Shown here piece by piece: positions 17,692 through 27,024 of a stretch of DNA of 38,694 nucleotides. The position numbers and the translations under genes were made by a program. Source of the stretch: Enterococcus columbae (GTDB lineage Bacteria; Bacillota; Bacilli; Lactobacillales; Enterococcaceae). Below the pieces are notes generated by a model that worked only from the letters and a program-made list of their open reading frames with translations, was not told the origin of the DNA and ran no database searches. Each line of letters opens with the position of its first letter. Within the stretch, counting starts at the first letter, position 1. Where the stretch lies: NCBI GenBank assembly GCA_020742395.1, contig DYWZ01000081.1:1-38694 (forward strand), given 5' to 3'.

Positions 17692-17739
17692 AATGACTAC
17701 TATTTGTGTTATACTCTTCCACATAAAATAGTAGTCATT
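17692..17739. other. 12-bp inverted repeat in the glmU-prs gap
   Basis: AATGACTACTAT (17692-17703) and ATAGTAGTCATT (17728-17739) are exact reverse complements around a 24-nt loop, 31 nt upstream of the prs start. On the minus strand no U-tract follows, so it is not a standard terminator. It may be an operator, a processing site or an attenuating hairpin in the prs leader. Confidence 0.5.
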
Positions 17740-17771
17740 TTTGAACAAGAAATCAAGTTTTTTCGGGTTAC

Positions 17772-19145
17772 TTATTCAAAATACGGGATTTTTTTTGCTA
17801 AATTAAGCTTATTTACCTGTCTTGCTCTGGCAATTGCCAAAGTATGTTCGGAAATATCCTCTGTAATGGTTGAGCCAGCTGCTGTTGCACTATTTGGTGC
17901 CATAGTGACTGGTGCAATAATGTTAGTACCAGATCCGATGAAGCTATGATCACCAATAACTGTGTGATGTTTATTTTTGCCATCATAGTTTACAAAAACT
18001 GTACCACAACCTACATTGATATCTTTACCTAAAGTTGCATCTCCTACATAAGTGAGATGACCTACTTTTGTTCCTTCACCAATTGTCGCTTTTTTCACTT
18101 CAACAAAATTACCAATATGCACTTTTTCACCAATATCCGCTTGTGGTCTTAAATGAGCAAATGGTCCTACATCAGCAAATTTACGAACATGACTTTCTTC
18201 AACAACAGATTGTTTAATTGTTACGTGATCTTCAATGATACTATCAACAATTTCTGAATGAGCTGTAATCAAACAATCTTCACCAATTTTGGTTTGTCCT
18301 TTTAATACAACGCCGGCTTCGATCACTGTATCTGATCCAATTTGAACATCGGCTTCAATGTAAGTACTATTAGCATCTACAAAGGTTACACCATTTAACA
18401 TATGCTGACGATTAATGCGTTTACGCATAATTTGACTGGCTTTTTCTAAAGCTACACGATCATTAACCCCTAAAGATTCTTCAAAATCCGTCATTTGAAA
18501 AGCGGCTACCTTATGATTCGCGTTTTTCAAAATTTCTAAAGCATCGGTTAAATAATATTCACCTTGGGCATTGTCGGTAGTAATTTGACTTAATGCATCA
18601 AATAATAAAGCATTGTCAAAACAATACGTACCAGTATTAATCTCTTGAACCGCTGCTTCTTTTGCATTGGCATCTTTTTGTTCAACAATTTTAACCACGT
18701 GATTATTTTCATCGCGGATAATACGACCATAACCGGTTGGATCTTCTGCATGGGCAGTCAAAACAGTCACCGCAGTTTGATTTTCTTCATGGAAAGTAAA
18801 TAGTTGTTGTAAAGTTTCAGCACTTAAAAGTGGGGTATCTCCACTTAAAACAATCGTTGTTCCTGTCTTACCTTCTAATTGTTGACTTGCTTGCATAACA
18901 GCGTGTCCTGTGCCTAATTGTTCAGCTTGTAAAGCATAATTGGAACGTTCGCCTAAACGCTCTTTAACCAATTCTGCGCCATGACCGACAATGGTAATAA
19001 TTTCATCGGGTTGAATGGCTTCTACTTGAGTTAAAACATGATCAACCATAGCTTTTCCGCATACAGGATGTAAAACTTTATATAATTTTGATTTCATTCG
19101 TGTTCCCTTACCAGCAGCAAGGATGATTGCATATCGATTACTCAC
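17772..19145 (-). CDS. glmU: Bifunctional GlcNAc-1-P uridyltransferase / GlcN-1-P acetyltransferase
   Basis: Makes UDP-GlcNAc for peptidoglycan and teichoic acids. About 457 residues. The N-terminal Rossmann domain has [26 protein letters not shown] and the UTP/Mg-binding LSGDTPLLS; the C-terminal left-handed beta-helix shows hexapeptide repeats from about residue 255 and the acetyl-CoA site near [20 protein letters not shown]. The start is the GTG at 19145: AAGGAGGT lies 6 nt upstream, whereas the longer frame to 19184 overlaps purR and reads through that site. It lies 19 nt behind purR. Confidence 0.95.
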   Translation of the reverse strand: MSNRYAIILAAGKGTRMKSKLYKVLHPVCGKAMVDHVLTQVEAIQPDEIITIVGHGAELVKERLGERSNYALQAEQLGTGHAVMQASQQLEGKTGTTIVLSGDTPLLSAETLQQLFTFHEENQTAVTVLTAHAEDPTGYGRIIRDENNHVVKIVEQKDANAKEAAVQEINTGTYCFDNALLFDALSQITTDNAQGEYYLTDALEILKNANHKVAAFQMTDFEESLGVNDRVALEKASQIMRKRINRQHMLNGVTFVDANSTYIEADVQIGSDTVIEAGVVLKGQTKIGEDCLITAHSEIVDSIIEDHVTIKQSVVEESHVRKFADVGPFAHLRPQADIGEKVHIGNFVEVKKATIGEGTKVGHLTYVGDATLGKDINVGCGTVFVNYDGKNKHHTVIGDHSFIGSGTNIIAPVTMAPNSATAAGSTITEDISEHTLAIARARQVNKLNLAKKIPYFE

Positions 19146-19164
19146 GAAGTAACCTCCTTCATTC

Positions 19165-20013
19165 TTATTCAGTTGCCTCAGCATTTTGAGCTAGATAGTC
19201 TTTAAAGTAATTTCCTGGCACAACTGAAATTGTCTTCGTTTGGGTATTCACATCTTTAACATATAATAACGAGCTATATTCGTCAATTACTCGTTTTCCT
19301 TTAAAGTTACCTTCTGCAAAGACCGTAATTCCCACTAATTCAGCTTCAAATTCTTCAATAAGACTCTTCATCCCATTGACAGTGCCGCCGCCTTTCATAA
19401 AGTCATCTACTACTAACACTTTTGAACCACGACGCAAACTGCGTTTAGATAATTCCATTTTTTCAATTCGTTCAGAAGAACCTGACACATAATTTACACT
19501 AACAGTTGATCCTTCCGTAATCTTTGAATCACGGCGAACAATAACAAATGGTACATTTAAATAATAAGAAACAGCTTGTGCAATCGGCACTCCTTTAGTC
19601 GCAACCGTCATCACTGCATCAATTTCTTTATCCAAATACTTAGAGGCAATAATGCGCCCCACTTGTCTTAATAAATCCGGTTCGCCCAGTAAATCAGATA
19701 AATACACATAGCCTCCTGGCAGTAATCGATCTTGTTCAGATAAACGTTCGGCTAATTGTTCAATATATGTATATGCTTCATCCTGTTCGATAACTGGTAC
19801 AAATACTACCCCACCAGCTGCGCCAGGCAAAGTTTCCAAAATACCAATCCCACGTTCTTTAAACGTCTTTTTGACAATCCCTAAATCTTCACTAATAGAT
19901 GATTTGGCTGAATTATATCGCTTAGCAAATACACTCAACGAAATTAATTCATGTGGATGTGACAATAAATAATTGGTCATATCAATTAATCGCTCACTAC
20001 GACGAATCTTCAT
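19165..20013 (-). CDS. purR: Pur operon repressor PurR (Bacillus type, PRPP-responsive)
   Basis: The 282 residues consist of an N-terminal winged helix ([20 protein letters not shown], then [14 protein letters not shown]) and a phosphoribosyltransferase-like domain carrying the PRPP motif [17 protein letters not shown]. The protein binds PurBoxes and lets go when PRPP is high. The gene heads purR-glmU-prs; prs makes the PRPP that PurR senses, so regulator and signal source are linked. GGAG lies about 8 nt upstream of the ATG. PurBox-like sequences occur in its own upstream region (see findings). Confidence 0.95.
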   Translation of the reverse strand: MKIRRSERLIDMTNYLLSHPHELISLSVFAKRYNSAKSSISEDLGIVKKTFKERGIGILETLPGAAGGVVFVPVIEQDEAYTYIEQLAERLSEQDRLLPGGYVYLSDLLGEPDLLRQVGRIIASKYLDKEIDAVMTVATKGVPIAQAVSYYLNVPFVIVRRDSKITEGSTVSVNYVSGSSERIEKMELSKRSLRRGSKVLVVDDFMKGGGTVNGMKSLIEEFEAELVGITVFAEGNFKGKRVIDEYSSLLYVKDVNTQTKTISVVPGNYFKDYLAQNAEATE

Positions 20014-20043
20014 CTGCTTTCGCTCCTTTTGTTCATTTCTTTC

Positions 20044-20049
20044 ATTATA
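20044..20049 (-). promoter_or_regulatory. Probable -10 element of purR
   Basis: TATAAT on the minus strand places the transcript start about 25 nt ahead of the purR ATG. The expected -35 position 17 nt upstream has no good match, which fits a regulated promoter. Confidence 0.45.
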
Positions 20050-20191
20050 GTCAAAAAAAGCGAATTTTTCTAGATGTTTCTCTAATATAATTAGTAAATG
20101 TTCGTAAAATTACCCTACCATCTGCCATTTTACCGAGAATCTTTCGTTTATTCATTAAAAATTACTGAACATTCTTCATCAAATTCACACC

Positions 20192-20233
20192 AAAAAAGCA
20201 TTCAACTGCTATTAGTAAGAAATTGAATGCTTT
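20192..20233 (-). terminator. Terminator of the LytTR-DUF3021 operon
   Basis: On the minus strand AAAGCATTCAA (20233-20223) pairs with TTGAATGCTTT (20205-20195), 17-nt loop, followed by TTTGG. It is 65 nt past the DUF3021 stop. Confidence 0.8.
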
Positions 20234-20297
20234 ATAGAGACTACTTTTCTATTTAACACCTTGTAGAGATATCAACACTAACATACCTATTCATCGA

Positions 20298-20768
20298 TTA
20301 TAATTTTGATAACTTTTGATTCCAGCGTTTCATTAAAAAATAGATTCTTAGATACGTGATGACCCAAATAAGCATGAAAATAACTGTGTAGATGAATAAA
20401 AATACAACATAGCTGACTAAATGGAACACTACCCATTGATTGAGATGGGCAACCAGCAAAGTAGCACTAACTGTAATTAAATAATAAAGCAAACTTCTCT
20501 TTAACAGCGACCACTCTTCCTTGTCCCAAATCACGCGACAAGCCATAAATAAAGCACCTAGCAGCCCAGCCCAAAAGGTTTGCCAGCATACAGCCCATAA
20601 TTCGCCATCAAAAGACTGTGCTAAACTAGGAGGAACTGCCAAATACTGAACTTTGCCTGAAAAATATGTGGAAACCAGACTGATAATGATACTAATGCTC
20701 TGACTAATAGCCATCCCCAATGGAAAGCCTAACAAACTCGTTACCAACCACTTTTTCTTTGTTTGCAT
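20298..20768 (-). CDS. DUF3021 family membrane protein
   Basis: About 156 residues with four predicted membrane helices (about 10-30, 60-80, 92-110, 118-142) and a basic C-terminus (MKRWNQKLSKL). This is the size and pattern of DUF3021 proteins, which pair with a LytTR DNA-binding protein, as here. In streptococcal LytTR regulatory systems (HdrRM, BrsRM) a membrane partner inhibits the regulator; DUF3021 proteins may do the same, but that is inference. I use the ATG at 20768 (AAGG 8 nt upstream), 5 nt after the LytTR stop, over the overlapping GTG at 20777. Confidence 0.8.
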   Translation of the reverse strand: MQTKKKWLVTSLLGFPLGMAISQSISIIISLVSTYFSGKVQYLAVPPSLAQSFDGELWAVCWQTFWAGLLGALFMACRVIWDKEEWSLLKRSLLYYLITVSATLLVAHLNQWVVFHLVSYVVFLFIYTVIFMLIWVITYLRIYFLMKRWNQKLSKL

Positions 20769-20773
20769 GATTC

Positions 20774-21214
20774 TCACCTTCCTAAAATTTGTTTTAATTT
20801 TCCTAAATATCTTCTAGAAACATAAGTGGTAACACCATTTTTCAACTGAACCAAAATCGTTCCATTAAAATGCACATCAAAATATTGCACTTGCTTTAAA
20901 TTAATGATTTCAGATCTGGAAATACGGACAAATTGTGGGGTATTCAGATAATTTTCAGCCTCATACAAACGAATATTTAATTCATAATTAGCGGTTAACG
21001 TAGCAGCATAAACTTTTTTATCTAAGGCATAGAGATGAACGATATCAGCAAAGTCTAAAATAACGAGTTGATGATGCAAGCGACCAGTTAATAAAGGCTG
21101 ATCCTGTTGATTTAAAAATTGCACTAACCTCGTGACCTCTGTACTAAGCTCAGCACTATAAATAATGACTTTTGGCTCAAGGTACGTTGCATCAATTAAG
21201 AGTTCGTACTTCAT
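20774..21214 (-). CDS. LytTR-type DNA-binding transcriptional regulator
   Basis: A 146-residue one-domain regulator with no receiver domain. The C-terminal ~100 residues form the LytTR fold: DIVHLYALDKKVYAATLTANYEL, then FVRISRSEIINLKQVQYFDVHFNGTILVQLKNG and YVSRRYLGKLKQIL. The first ~40 residues form a short helical lead. It is co-transcribed with the DUF3021 membrane protein; such pairs usually control themselves and a few envelope or bacteriocin genes. GAAAGGAGGG lies upstream of the ATG. A LytTR site (paired direct repeats) should lie near 21215-21300 but I cannot define it. Confidence 0.85.
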   Translation of the reverse strand: MKYELLIDATYLEPKVIIYSAELSTEVTRLVQFLNQQDQPLLTGRLHHQLVILDFADIVHLYALDKKVYAATLTANYELNIRLYEAENYLNTPQFVRISRSEIINLKQVQYFDVHFNGTILVQLKNGVTTYVSRRYLGKLKQILGR

Positions 21215-21238
21215 CTGCCATTCCCTCCTTTCAACCTA

Positions 21239-21244
21239 ATTATA
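21239..21244 (-). promoter_or_regulatory. Probable -10 element of the LytTR gene
   Basis: TATAAT on the minus strand, 25 nt upstream of the ATG. The -35 position falls in the U-tract/stem of the preceding terminator (21255-21291). Confidence 0.4.
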
Positions 21245-21252
21245 GACAATAA

Positions 21253-21291
21253 AATAAAAAAATTCGACCGTTTACAGATAGACGGTCGAAT
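21253..21291 (-). terminator. Terminator of the adcACB zinc operon
   Basis: On the minus strand ATTCGACCG (21291-21283) pairs perfectly with CGGTCGAAT (21270-21262), 12-nt loop, followed by a T-rich run. Confidence 0.85.
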
Positions 21292-21374
21292 CTAATAGAC
21301 AAATGGTTTTTTTAGAAAAATAGCTGGATTTTTACTAACTTTCATAAATCAATCAAACAATCACTACGAACATA

Positions 21375-22208
21375 CTAGGAGCGAATTTGCTTTTGGCGAT
21401 TGAGGCGAATCCAAATAAATTTAATGATATTAACGACTAAGAAAAAGACAATAAAAACTAAGGTAATTGTTGCTCCGGGTGGCGTATCTAGATAAAATGA
21501 GCTAGTTAAACCAGTGAGCATGCCGATTAAACCAATGAACATGCTTAGATAAATCACCATCGTAAATCCACGACCAACGCGTAAGCTAATCGCAGCAGGT
21601 AAGACCATAATCGCTGAAATTAACAGCGCACCAGCAATTGGTATCATAATCGCAATCGCCACACCAGTTAAAATATTAAAGCACATCGACATCAAGCGCA
21701 CAGGCAGGCCATCGACATGAGCGGTTGCTTCATCAAAGGTTAGAATATACATCGGCCGCTTAAAGCGTAAAAAGGCAAAAAACGTTACGATAAATAAAAT
21801 TCCTAAGAACCAAACCTGCTCATTGGTAATGGTCACAATTGAACCGAATAAATAAGATTGGATACTTGCTGCAGAGTTGCCCCCACTAAGTTTCATTAAT
21901 ACTAAAGCTAAGGCTAAACCACCAGACATTAAAATCGCAATCGATACTTCAGAGTAACTATGGAACATCGTCCGTAAATATTCCAAAACAATCGCCGCTA
22001 AAATAACAATAACTAAAGTCGTTAAACTAGGATTTAATTGTAAGAAAAAACCCAATGCCACACCGGCTAAAGAGACATGCGACAAGGTATCTGCCATCAA
22101 GGATTGTCTACGTAAGACCAAGAATACCCCTAACATAGGCGCAATCCCCGAAATAAAAATGGCTGCTAAAAAAGCCCGTCTCATGAATTCATATGAAAGC
22201 AACGCCAT
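21375..22208 (-). CDS. adcB: Zinc ABC transporter permease (AdcB/ZnuB)
   Basis: A 277-residue ABC-3 family permease with about eight hydrophobic segments. Family hallmarks are [33 protein letters not shown] near the N-terminus and [19 protein letters not shown] near residue 200. The start overlaps the adcC stop by 28 nt, and AAGGAGGG about 8 nt before the ATG supports it. With adcC and adcA it forms a complete zinc importer. Manganese paralogues are similar, but the Zur-type operator at the head of the operon argues for zinc. Confidence 0.9.
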   Translation of the reverse strand: MALLSYEFMRRAFLAAIFISGIAPMLGVFLVLRRQSLMADTLSHVSLAGVALGFFLQLNPSLTTLVIVILAAIVLEYLRTMFHSYSEVSIAILMSGGLALALVLMKLSGGNSAASIQSYLFGSIVTITNEQVWFLGILFIVTFFAFLRFKRPMYILTFDEATAHVDGLPVRLMSMCFNILTGVAIAIMIPIAGALLISAIMVLPAAISLRVGRGFTMVIYLSMFIGLIGMLTGLTSSFYLDTPPGATITLVFIVFFLVVNIIKFIWIRLNRQKQIRS

Positions 22209-22864
22209 GGTGAACCCTCCTTTCGAACCAAACGAATTTGGCGGTCCGCATAATGTTTAATCTCTTCATGATCATGCGTAATCATCAAAATCGCTTTTTG
22301 GTGCTGATGGGCACTGTGTCGCAACAAGCGATAAAAATCTTTGCGAGACTGCTCGTCCATACCCGTAGTCGGTTCATCTAAAATAAACAAATCTGGATCC
22401 GTTGCAAAAATTCGTGCCAAACTAATCCGCTGTTTTTGCCCTCCGGAAAGTTCACCAATTCGTTTATTTCGCATTTCCCACATACCAACTGCATCTAAAG
22501 CTTTTTTTACATGCTCATGGTCACGTGGCGTTAATTTTTTAAACCAACGATCCTTGGGATAACGACCTGATTGAACCAATTCTAAAACCGTACTAGGAAA
22601 ACCTACGTTAAAAGAAGCAATCTGTTGCGGAATATAACCAATACTTAATTTTTTCCCCTCAATATTTTCTTTAGCAATCGTAATTTTGCCACTCATCGGC
22701 TTTAATAATCCTAACGTTGCCTTCACTAAGGTAGACTTGGCCGCACCGTTTTCACCAGTTAAGGTCACAAACTCACCAGCATCTACATAATAATTAATCC
22801 CACTTAAAACAGGTTCTTCATCGTAGTAAAAGCTTAAATTTTCTACTTCTATATAGCGTGCCAT
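22181..22864 (-). CDS. adcC: Zinc ABC transporter ATP-binding protein (AdcC/ZnuC)
   Basis: A 227-residue ATPase with Walker [10 protein letters not shown] (the GAAKST form typical of Adc/Znu ATPases), signature [15 protein letters not shown], Walker [13 protein letters not shown] and the switch HDHEE. The frame extends a few codons upstream, but GGAGGAGTT directly before the ATG at 22864 fixes the start at [14 protein letters not shown]. It lies 32 nt behind adcA. Confidence 0.93.
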   Translation of the reverse strand: MARYIEVENLSFYYDEEPVLSGINYYVDAGEFVTLTGENGAAKSTLVKATLGLLKPMSGKITIAKENIEGKKLSIGYIPQQIASFNVGFPSTVLELVQSGRYPKDRWFKKLTPRDHEHVKKALDAVGMWEMRNKRIGELSGGQKQRISLARIFATDPDLFILDEPTTGMDEQSRKDFYRLLRHSAHQHQKAILMITHDHEEIKHYADRQIRLVRKEGSPWRCFHMNS

Positions 22865-22896
22865 AACTCCTCCACTTTTCTTCATCAAGTGTATCT

Positions 22897-23817
22897 TTAT
22901 TGAATACTTTCTTTTAAGGCCTGTAAATTATCTTCCATTACTGAAAGATAATCTTCTCCTGCTTGCATTTGTTTTTTGGTTAAGCCCTCTAGCGGATTTA
23001 ATACCGCTAATTTCACACCAGTTTCTTTCGCTAACGTTTGGGCAACTTTTGAAGAAGCATTTTCTTCAAAATAAATGACTTTTACTTGGTTTTCATCGAT
23101 AAAAGTCTTTAAACTAGCCAAGCGACTTGGGCTAGGTTCTTCATCAGGTGAAAGTCCGGCAATAGCGACTTGATTTAAGCCATATTGATGCGCTAAATAA
23201 CCAAAAGCCGCATGTTGTGTCACAAAAGTCTTGTTTTTGGCTTGACTAGTAGCTGTTTGGTATCGCTCATTTAATTTAGCTAATTTTGCTAAATAATTGG
23301 CAGCATTTTGGGTAAAAGCCTTTTGATATTTAGGATATTTTTTAATTAATGCATCGCGAATCGTTGTAACTTCTTTTTGAGCTAAAACAGGATCCAACCA
23401 AACATGTGGATCAACGCTATCATGTTCATGCCCATCAGCTAAATTTTCTTCTTGACTAGTTAATAACTGAATACCTTGACTCGCTTGAACAAAGGTCGTT
23501 TGGCTATCTTTCATATTTTTTTTGACATCTTTTATCCAAGTTTCAAAGTGATTACTATTATAAACCATCATTCCGGCCTCACTGATTTTTGCTAAATCTC
23601 TAGCACTAGGTTCATAATCATGCGCTTCTGTTCCCGCTGGAATTAATAAATCAACGGTCCCATTATCCCCAACAATCGCCTTAGTGAAAGCATACATTGG
23701 ATAAAAAGTAGTCATTACCTTGACTTGTTTGTTTGATGTTGATTGACCCTCTTGTGCACAAGCGCCTAAAAACAGACAACTAACCATAAAAAGAACAACA
23801 AGGGTTAATTTTTTCAC
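22897..23817 (-). CDS. adcA: Zinc-binding lipoprotein of the Adc transporter
   Basis: A 306-residue surface receptor delivering zinc to AdcBC. The signal peptide ends in the lipobox LGAC (Cys20). Metal ligands are seen in [21 protein letters not shown] and [15 protein letters not shown], with the carboxylate in VIYFEEN. The His-rich loop is short (DGHEHD), and the protein lacks the C-terminal ZinT-like domain of longer AdcA proteins. The start codon is GTG (23817), with AGGAGG 8 nt upstream. It heads the operon behind a Zur-type operator. Confidence 0.93.
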   Translation of the reverse strand: MKKLTLVVLFMVSCLFLGACAQEGQSTSNKQVKVMTTFYPMYAFTKAIVGDNGTVDLLIPAGTEAHDYEPSARDLAKISEAGMMVYNSNHFETWIKDVKKNMKDSQTTFVQASQGIQLLTSQEENLADGHEHDSVDPHVWLDPVLAQKEVTTIRDALIKKYPKYQKAFTQNAANYLAKLAKLNERYQTATSQAKNKTFVTQHAAFGYLAHQYGLNQVAIAGLSPDEEPSPSRLASLKTFIDENQVKVIYFEENASSKVAQTLAKETGVKLAVLNPLEGLTKKQMQAGEDYLSVMEDNLQALKESIQ

Positions 23818-23844
23818 GTCATTTCCTCCTAATAAATCGGAATG

Positions 23845-23866
23845 TAAATCGTAATATTACGATTTA
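23845..23866. promoter_or_regulatory. Zur-type zinc operator, perfect 22-bp palindrome
   Basis: TAAATCGTAAT is followed directly by its exact reverse complement ATTACGATTTA. This matches the Firmicutes Zur box half-site (TCGTAAT) but with no central spacer base. It lies just downstream of the predicted adcA transcription start, where a bound repressor would block initiation or elongation. A single extra half-site TAAATCG lies at 23833-23839. Confidence 0.85.
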
Positions 23867-23879
23867 TCTAGCGCTCCTT

Positions 23880-23908
23880 AATTTATCAAACAATCCTAAA
23901 CGTGTCAA
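23880..23908 (-). promoter_or_regulatory. adcACB promoter
   Basis: Minus strand TTGACA (23908-23903), a 17-nt spacer and TAAATT (23885-23880). The start would be near 23873, a few bases ahead of the zinc operator. Confidence 0.75.
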
Positions 23909-24054
23909 GCAAAAAGAAGAGATTTGGTAACTAGCTTTAAAAATCATTTACACAATCCTAACGTTTTGTTCAAAAAAACTTCAAATTTATCCTTTATATT
24001 ATAAGTATCCCAATAAACAACCCTATATAAACACTTTTTCATTTTTAACTCCTT

Positions 24055-24084
24055 AAAAAGAGGCAACGAATTCGTTGCCTCTTT
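24055..24084 (-). terminator. Terminator after pepF
   Basis: AAAGAGGCAACGAA at 24057-24070 is followed directly by its exact reverse complement (28-nt palindrome). The minus strand then has TTTTTAAGG. It starts 13 nt after the pepF stop. Confidence 0.85.
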
Positions 24085-24097
24085 CCTTTTATTTCAA

Positions 24098-25918
24098 TTA
24101 TGCTTCTAATTCATTGACTAAAGCTTCTAATTCATCTAAACGTTGAGCAAATACTTGCATCGCTTCTTCTAAATAATCCGGCTTAGTCATATCGACTCCC
24201 GCTTTTTTCATCACTTCAATTGGAAAATCACTACTACCTGCTTTAAGATAAGCTAAATAGTTAGTTAGATGTGTTTTATCACCAGATAAAATCTTAGCGG
24301 CTAAGGCTGAAGCTGCACTAAAGCCCGTTGCATATTGATAAACATAATAATTATAGTAAAAATGCGGAATACGCGACCATTCATAACTAATTTGTGGATC
24401 TTCACTAATCGCTTCACCATAATATTTTTGATTTAATTTTCCGTAATGCTCATTTAAAAATTCAGCAGTCAGTGGTGTGCCTTTAGCATCTTCTTCATGC
24501 ATGAAGTGTTCGAATTCTGCAAATTGTGTTTGACGGAAAACAGTACCTTTAAAACCATCTAAGTAATGATTTAAAATATAGGCTCTTACTTTAGGATCGG
24601 TTTCAGTTTTTAACAAGTATTCAGTCAATAAATTTTCATTTGTTGTTGAAGCAATTTCTGCTAAAAAGATTGAATAATCCCCATATACATAAGGTTGATA
24701 CTTACGAGTAAAGTAACTATGCACTGAATGACCCATTTCATGTACTAAAGTAAATAGTTGATCTAAAGTATCATGCCAATTGAGTAAAATATATGGATAG
24801 GTATCATAGGCTCCTGAAGAATACGCGCCACTGCGTTTACCTTTATTTTCAACCACATCAATCCAACGTTTAGCAAACGCTTCTTGAACAACCGCTAAAT
24901 ACTCCTCGCCCATTGGTTGTAAAGCCGCCAAAGTCTTTGCCTTAGCTTCTTCATAAGTATATTTAATCGAAGCTTCACCTAAAAGCGGTGTATAAACATC
25001 ATACATATGCAATTCGTCTAATTTTAATAGTCGTTTTCTTAATTCCATATAACGATGTAATAATGGCAAATGCTTATTTACCACCTCCATTAGCGTATCA
25101 TGTACACTTTCAGGAATATGATTACTGCTTAATGCCGCTTGGCGAGCAGATTGATAATGACGAACTTTAGCCGAATAATTATGACGCTTAACATTGGCAC
25201 TTAATGTTGAAGCAAAAGTTCTTGCAAATTGTTGATAGACTTGGTAAAGACCTTCAAAAGCAGCTTTGCGGACTTTACGATTAGTACTTTCTAACAATTG
25301 ACCATAAATGCCGTGTGAAAGTTGAATTTTTTCGCCATTTTCATCTTCAATAACAGGAAATTCCAAATCCGCATTGTTTAAAATTGAAAATGTATTGGCT
25401 GCTGAACCAAAGATTTCACCAGCTGCGGCCAATAAAGCTTCTTGCTCAGCAGGTAAAATATGAGCACGATTATCTACAATTTGAGTAATATAGTGACAAT
25501 ACTGTGCTAAAGCTGGCTCTTGTTTGAAATAATCCCAAATGACTTGATCATCTAAAGATAGTACTTCTGGTTCAAACCATGAAATAGCTTCCCCTGCTTG
25601 TGCCCATAGACTTGTCGCTCTTGCATATAAGGCTTGATCTTTCGCATTCGTTGTATCCTGATCGTTGCGTAAATGCGTATAAACATAAATCGTTTCTAAT
25701 TGTCGCCCAATGGCTAATTGATATTCTAAAGCTGCTAAAAAAGCTTTGGCCCCTTGGCTTAGTGTTCCTTTGAATTGATCCGCTTTGGCTAAATCAGCTT
25801 GCAAGTTAGCAATAGCTGCTTCAAAAGCTGCATCATCAGCAAAAATCACACTTAAATCCCAAGTTAATGCTTCTTCTACTTCATTTCTTAAAGGTAATTG
25901 TTTAGTTTCAGACATCAT
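24098..25918 (-). CDS. pepF: Oligoendopeptidase F (M3 metallopeptidase)
   Basis: A 606-residue cytosolic zinc peptidase that cuts peptides of about 7-17 residues. The zinc site is HEMGHSVHSYF (TLVHEMGH), with the downstream Glu in EIASTTNENLLTEYL. The remaining length is the helical M3 scaffold, including the conserved KRSGAYSSGAYDTYPYILLNW. There is no signal sequence. AAGGTG lies just before the first of two adjacent ATG codons. It sits between the zinc operon and ispE as a single gene with its own terminator. Confidence 0.95.
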   Translation of the reverse strand: MMSETKQLPLRNEVEEALTWDLSVIFADDAAFEAAIANLQADLAKADQFKGTLSQGAKAFLAALEYQLAIGRQLETIYVYTHLRNDQDTTNAKDQALYARATSLWAQAGEAISWFEPEVLSLDDQVIWDYFKQEPALAQYCHYITQIVDNRAHILPAEQEALLAAAGEIFGSAANTFSILNNADLEFPVIEDENGEKIQLSHGIYGQLLESTNRKVRKAAFEGLYQVYQQFARTFASTLSANVKRHNYSAKVRHYQSARQAALSSNHIPESVHDTLMEVVNKHLPLLHRYMELRKRLLKLDELHMYDVYTPLLGEASIKYTYEEAKAKTLAALQPMGEEYLAVVQEAFAKRWIDVVENKGKRSGAYSSGAYDTYPYILLNWHDTLDQLFTLVHEMGHSVHSYFTRKYQPYVYGDYSIFLAEIASTTNENLLTEYLLKTETDPKVRAYILNHYLDGFKGTVFRQTQFAEFEHFMHEEDAKGTPLTAEFLNEHYGKLNQKYYGEAISEDPQISYEWSRIPHFYYNYYVYQYATGFSAASALAAKILSGDKTHLTNYLAYLKAGSSDFPIEVMKKAGVDMTKPDYLEEAMQVFAQRLDELEALVNELEA

Positions 25919-26015
25919 AACACCTTCTTATTCAATTAATTAGCGTAAGTATAGCACAAAATTTGCAGAATGAAAAAAGCCTTGATTAAAGTGAATCGCG
26001 CTCGTTCAACCATGC

Positions 26016-26045
26016 AAAAAAACATCCGTTAACTTACGGATGTTT
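26016..26045 (-). terminator. Terminator after ispE
   Basis: On the minus strand AAACATCCGT (26045-26036) pairs with ACGGATGTTT (26029-26020), 6-nt loop, followed by four more T, making a seven-T run. Confidence 0.85.
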
Positions 26046-26054
26046 CAATCTTCA

Positions 26055-26906
26055 TTATGGTAAGGTACGGACTAAATAGACTTCATCACAAAAACCTTTT
26101 AACGCATTATAAATACGTTGAGCTCGCGAATATTTTTGACATAACGCAAATACTGTTGGACCACTGCCGCTCATCAAAGCCACATCAGCACCAAATTGCA
26201 GCATTTTTTCTTTTACTTTAGCAACAATAGGGTATTTTTCAATAGTTACTTGTTCTAAACTATTGCCCATAAACTGTTGCATCTGCGTATAATCATTAGC
26301 ATTGATTGCAGCAATTAAACGATCAATATCTGGATGAATTAATTGATCGACGGATACTAATTGAAAGATTTTACGAGTAGAAACACTAATTTTAGGTTTT
26401 ACTAAAACTACCCAACATTGTGGCATCGCTTGAATCGGCTGAACAATTTCGCCTTTACCAAAAACAGCTGAGGTCGTACCATATAAACAATATGGAACAT
26501 CCGTACCCACTTCCATACCCAAAGCAACCAATTCTTCAAGTGACAAATTTAGCTGCCATAAGCGATTTAACCCTCGCAAAGCTGCAGCACAATCACTACT
26601 GCCACCACCTAAACCGGCCGCCACTGGAATATTTTTTTCAATAGAAATCTTGATTCCTTGGGTAATATGATAGCGTTGCTTTAATAATTCAGCGGCCTGA
26701 TAAACATTATTCCGCTTATCTACTGGCAAGAAAGCTTTATTGGTTTCAACAATGATTTCATCTGTTGGTAAGGTCTCAAATTTTAAATGATCCGCCAAAT
26801 CGATACTTGCCATAACCATTTTTAATTCATGATACTGATCTGGTCGTTTATACAATATATCCAAACCTAAGTTAATCTTAGCGGGAGCTTTTTCATAAAT
26901 TTCCAT
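26055..26906 (-). CDS. ispE: 4-diphosphocytidyl-2-C-methyl-D-erythritol kinase homologue
   Basis: A 283-residue GHMP kinase with the N-terminal EKAPAKINLGLDILYKRPDQYHEL and the ATP-binding glycine loop PVAAGLGGGSSDCAAAL (94-110), plus the C-terminal ALMSGSGPTVFAL. Catalytic Lys (in PAKINL) and Asp (in GTDVPYCL) are present. In MEP-pathway organisms it phosphorylates CDP-ME. Lactobacillales usually make isoprenoids from mevalonate, and no other MEP gene is in this window, so it may have another substrate. In Bacillus ispE lies directly before purR; here they are about 6 kb apart, with pepF, adcACB and the LytTR pair between. Confidence 0.9.
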   Translation of the reverse strand: MEIYEKAPAKINLGLDILYKRPDQYHELKMVMASIDLADHLKFETLPTDEIIVETNKAFLPVDKRNNVYQAAELLKQRYHITQGIKISIEKNIPVAAGLGGGSSDCAAALRGLNRLWQLNLSLEELVALGMEVGTDVPYCLYGTTSAVFGKGEIVQPIQAMPQCWVVLVKPKISVSTRKIFQLVSVDQLIHPDIDRLIAAINANDYTQMQQFMGNSLEQVTIEKYPIVAKVKEKMLQFGADVALMSGSGPTVFALCQKYSRAQRIYNALKGFCDEVYLVRTLP

Positions 26907-26917
26907 TCTTTCACCTA

Positions 26918-26936
26918 TAAGATAGACATTATCTTA
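26918..26936. promoter_or_regulatory. Inverted repeat next to the ispE ribosome site
   Basis: TAAGATA and TATCTTA are separated by 5 nt, 12 nt upstream of the ispE ATG and overlapping a possible -10 (GATAAT, minus strand). It could be an operator or a leader hairpin directly ahead of the AGGTG ribosome site. Confidence 0.4.
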
Positions 26937-27024
26937 ATCATTTTACCATATCTCTAACTTTCTTGCATAGCATGCAATCTAGGATGGCCAAGCTACCAAC
27001 AACTCCTAAGAATGATAAAACCTT

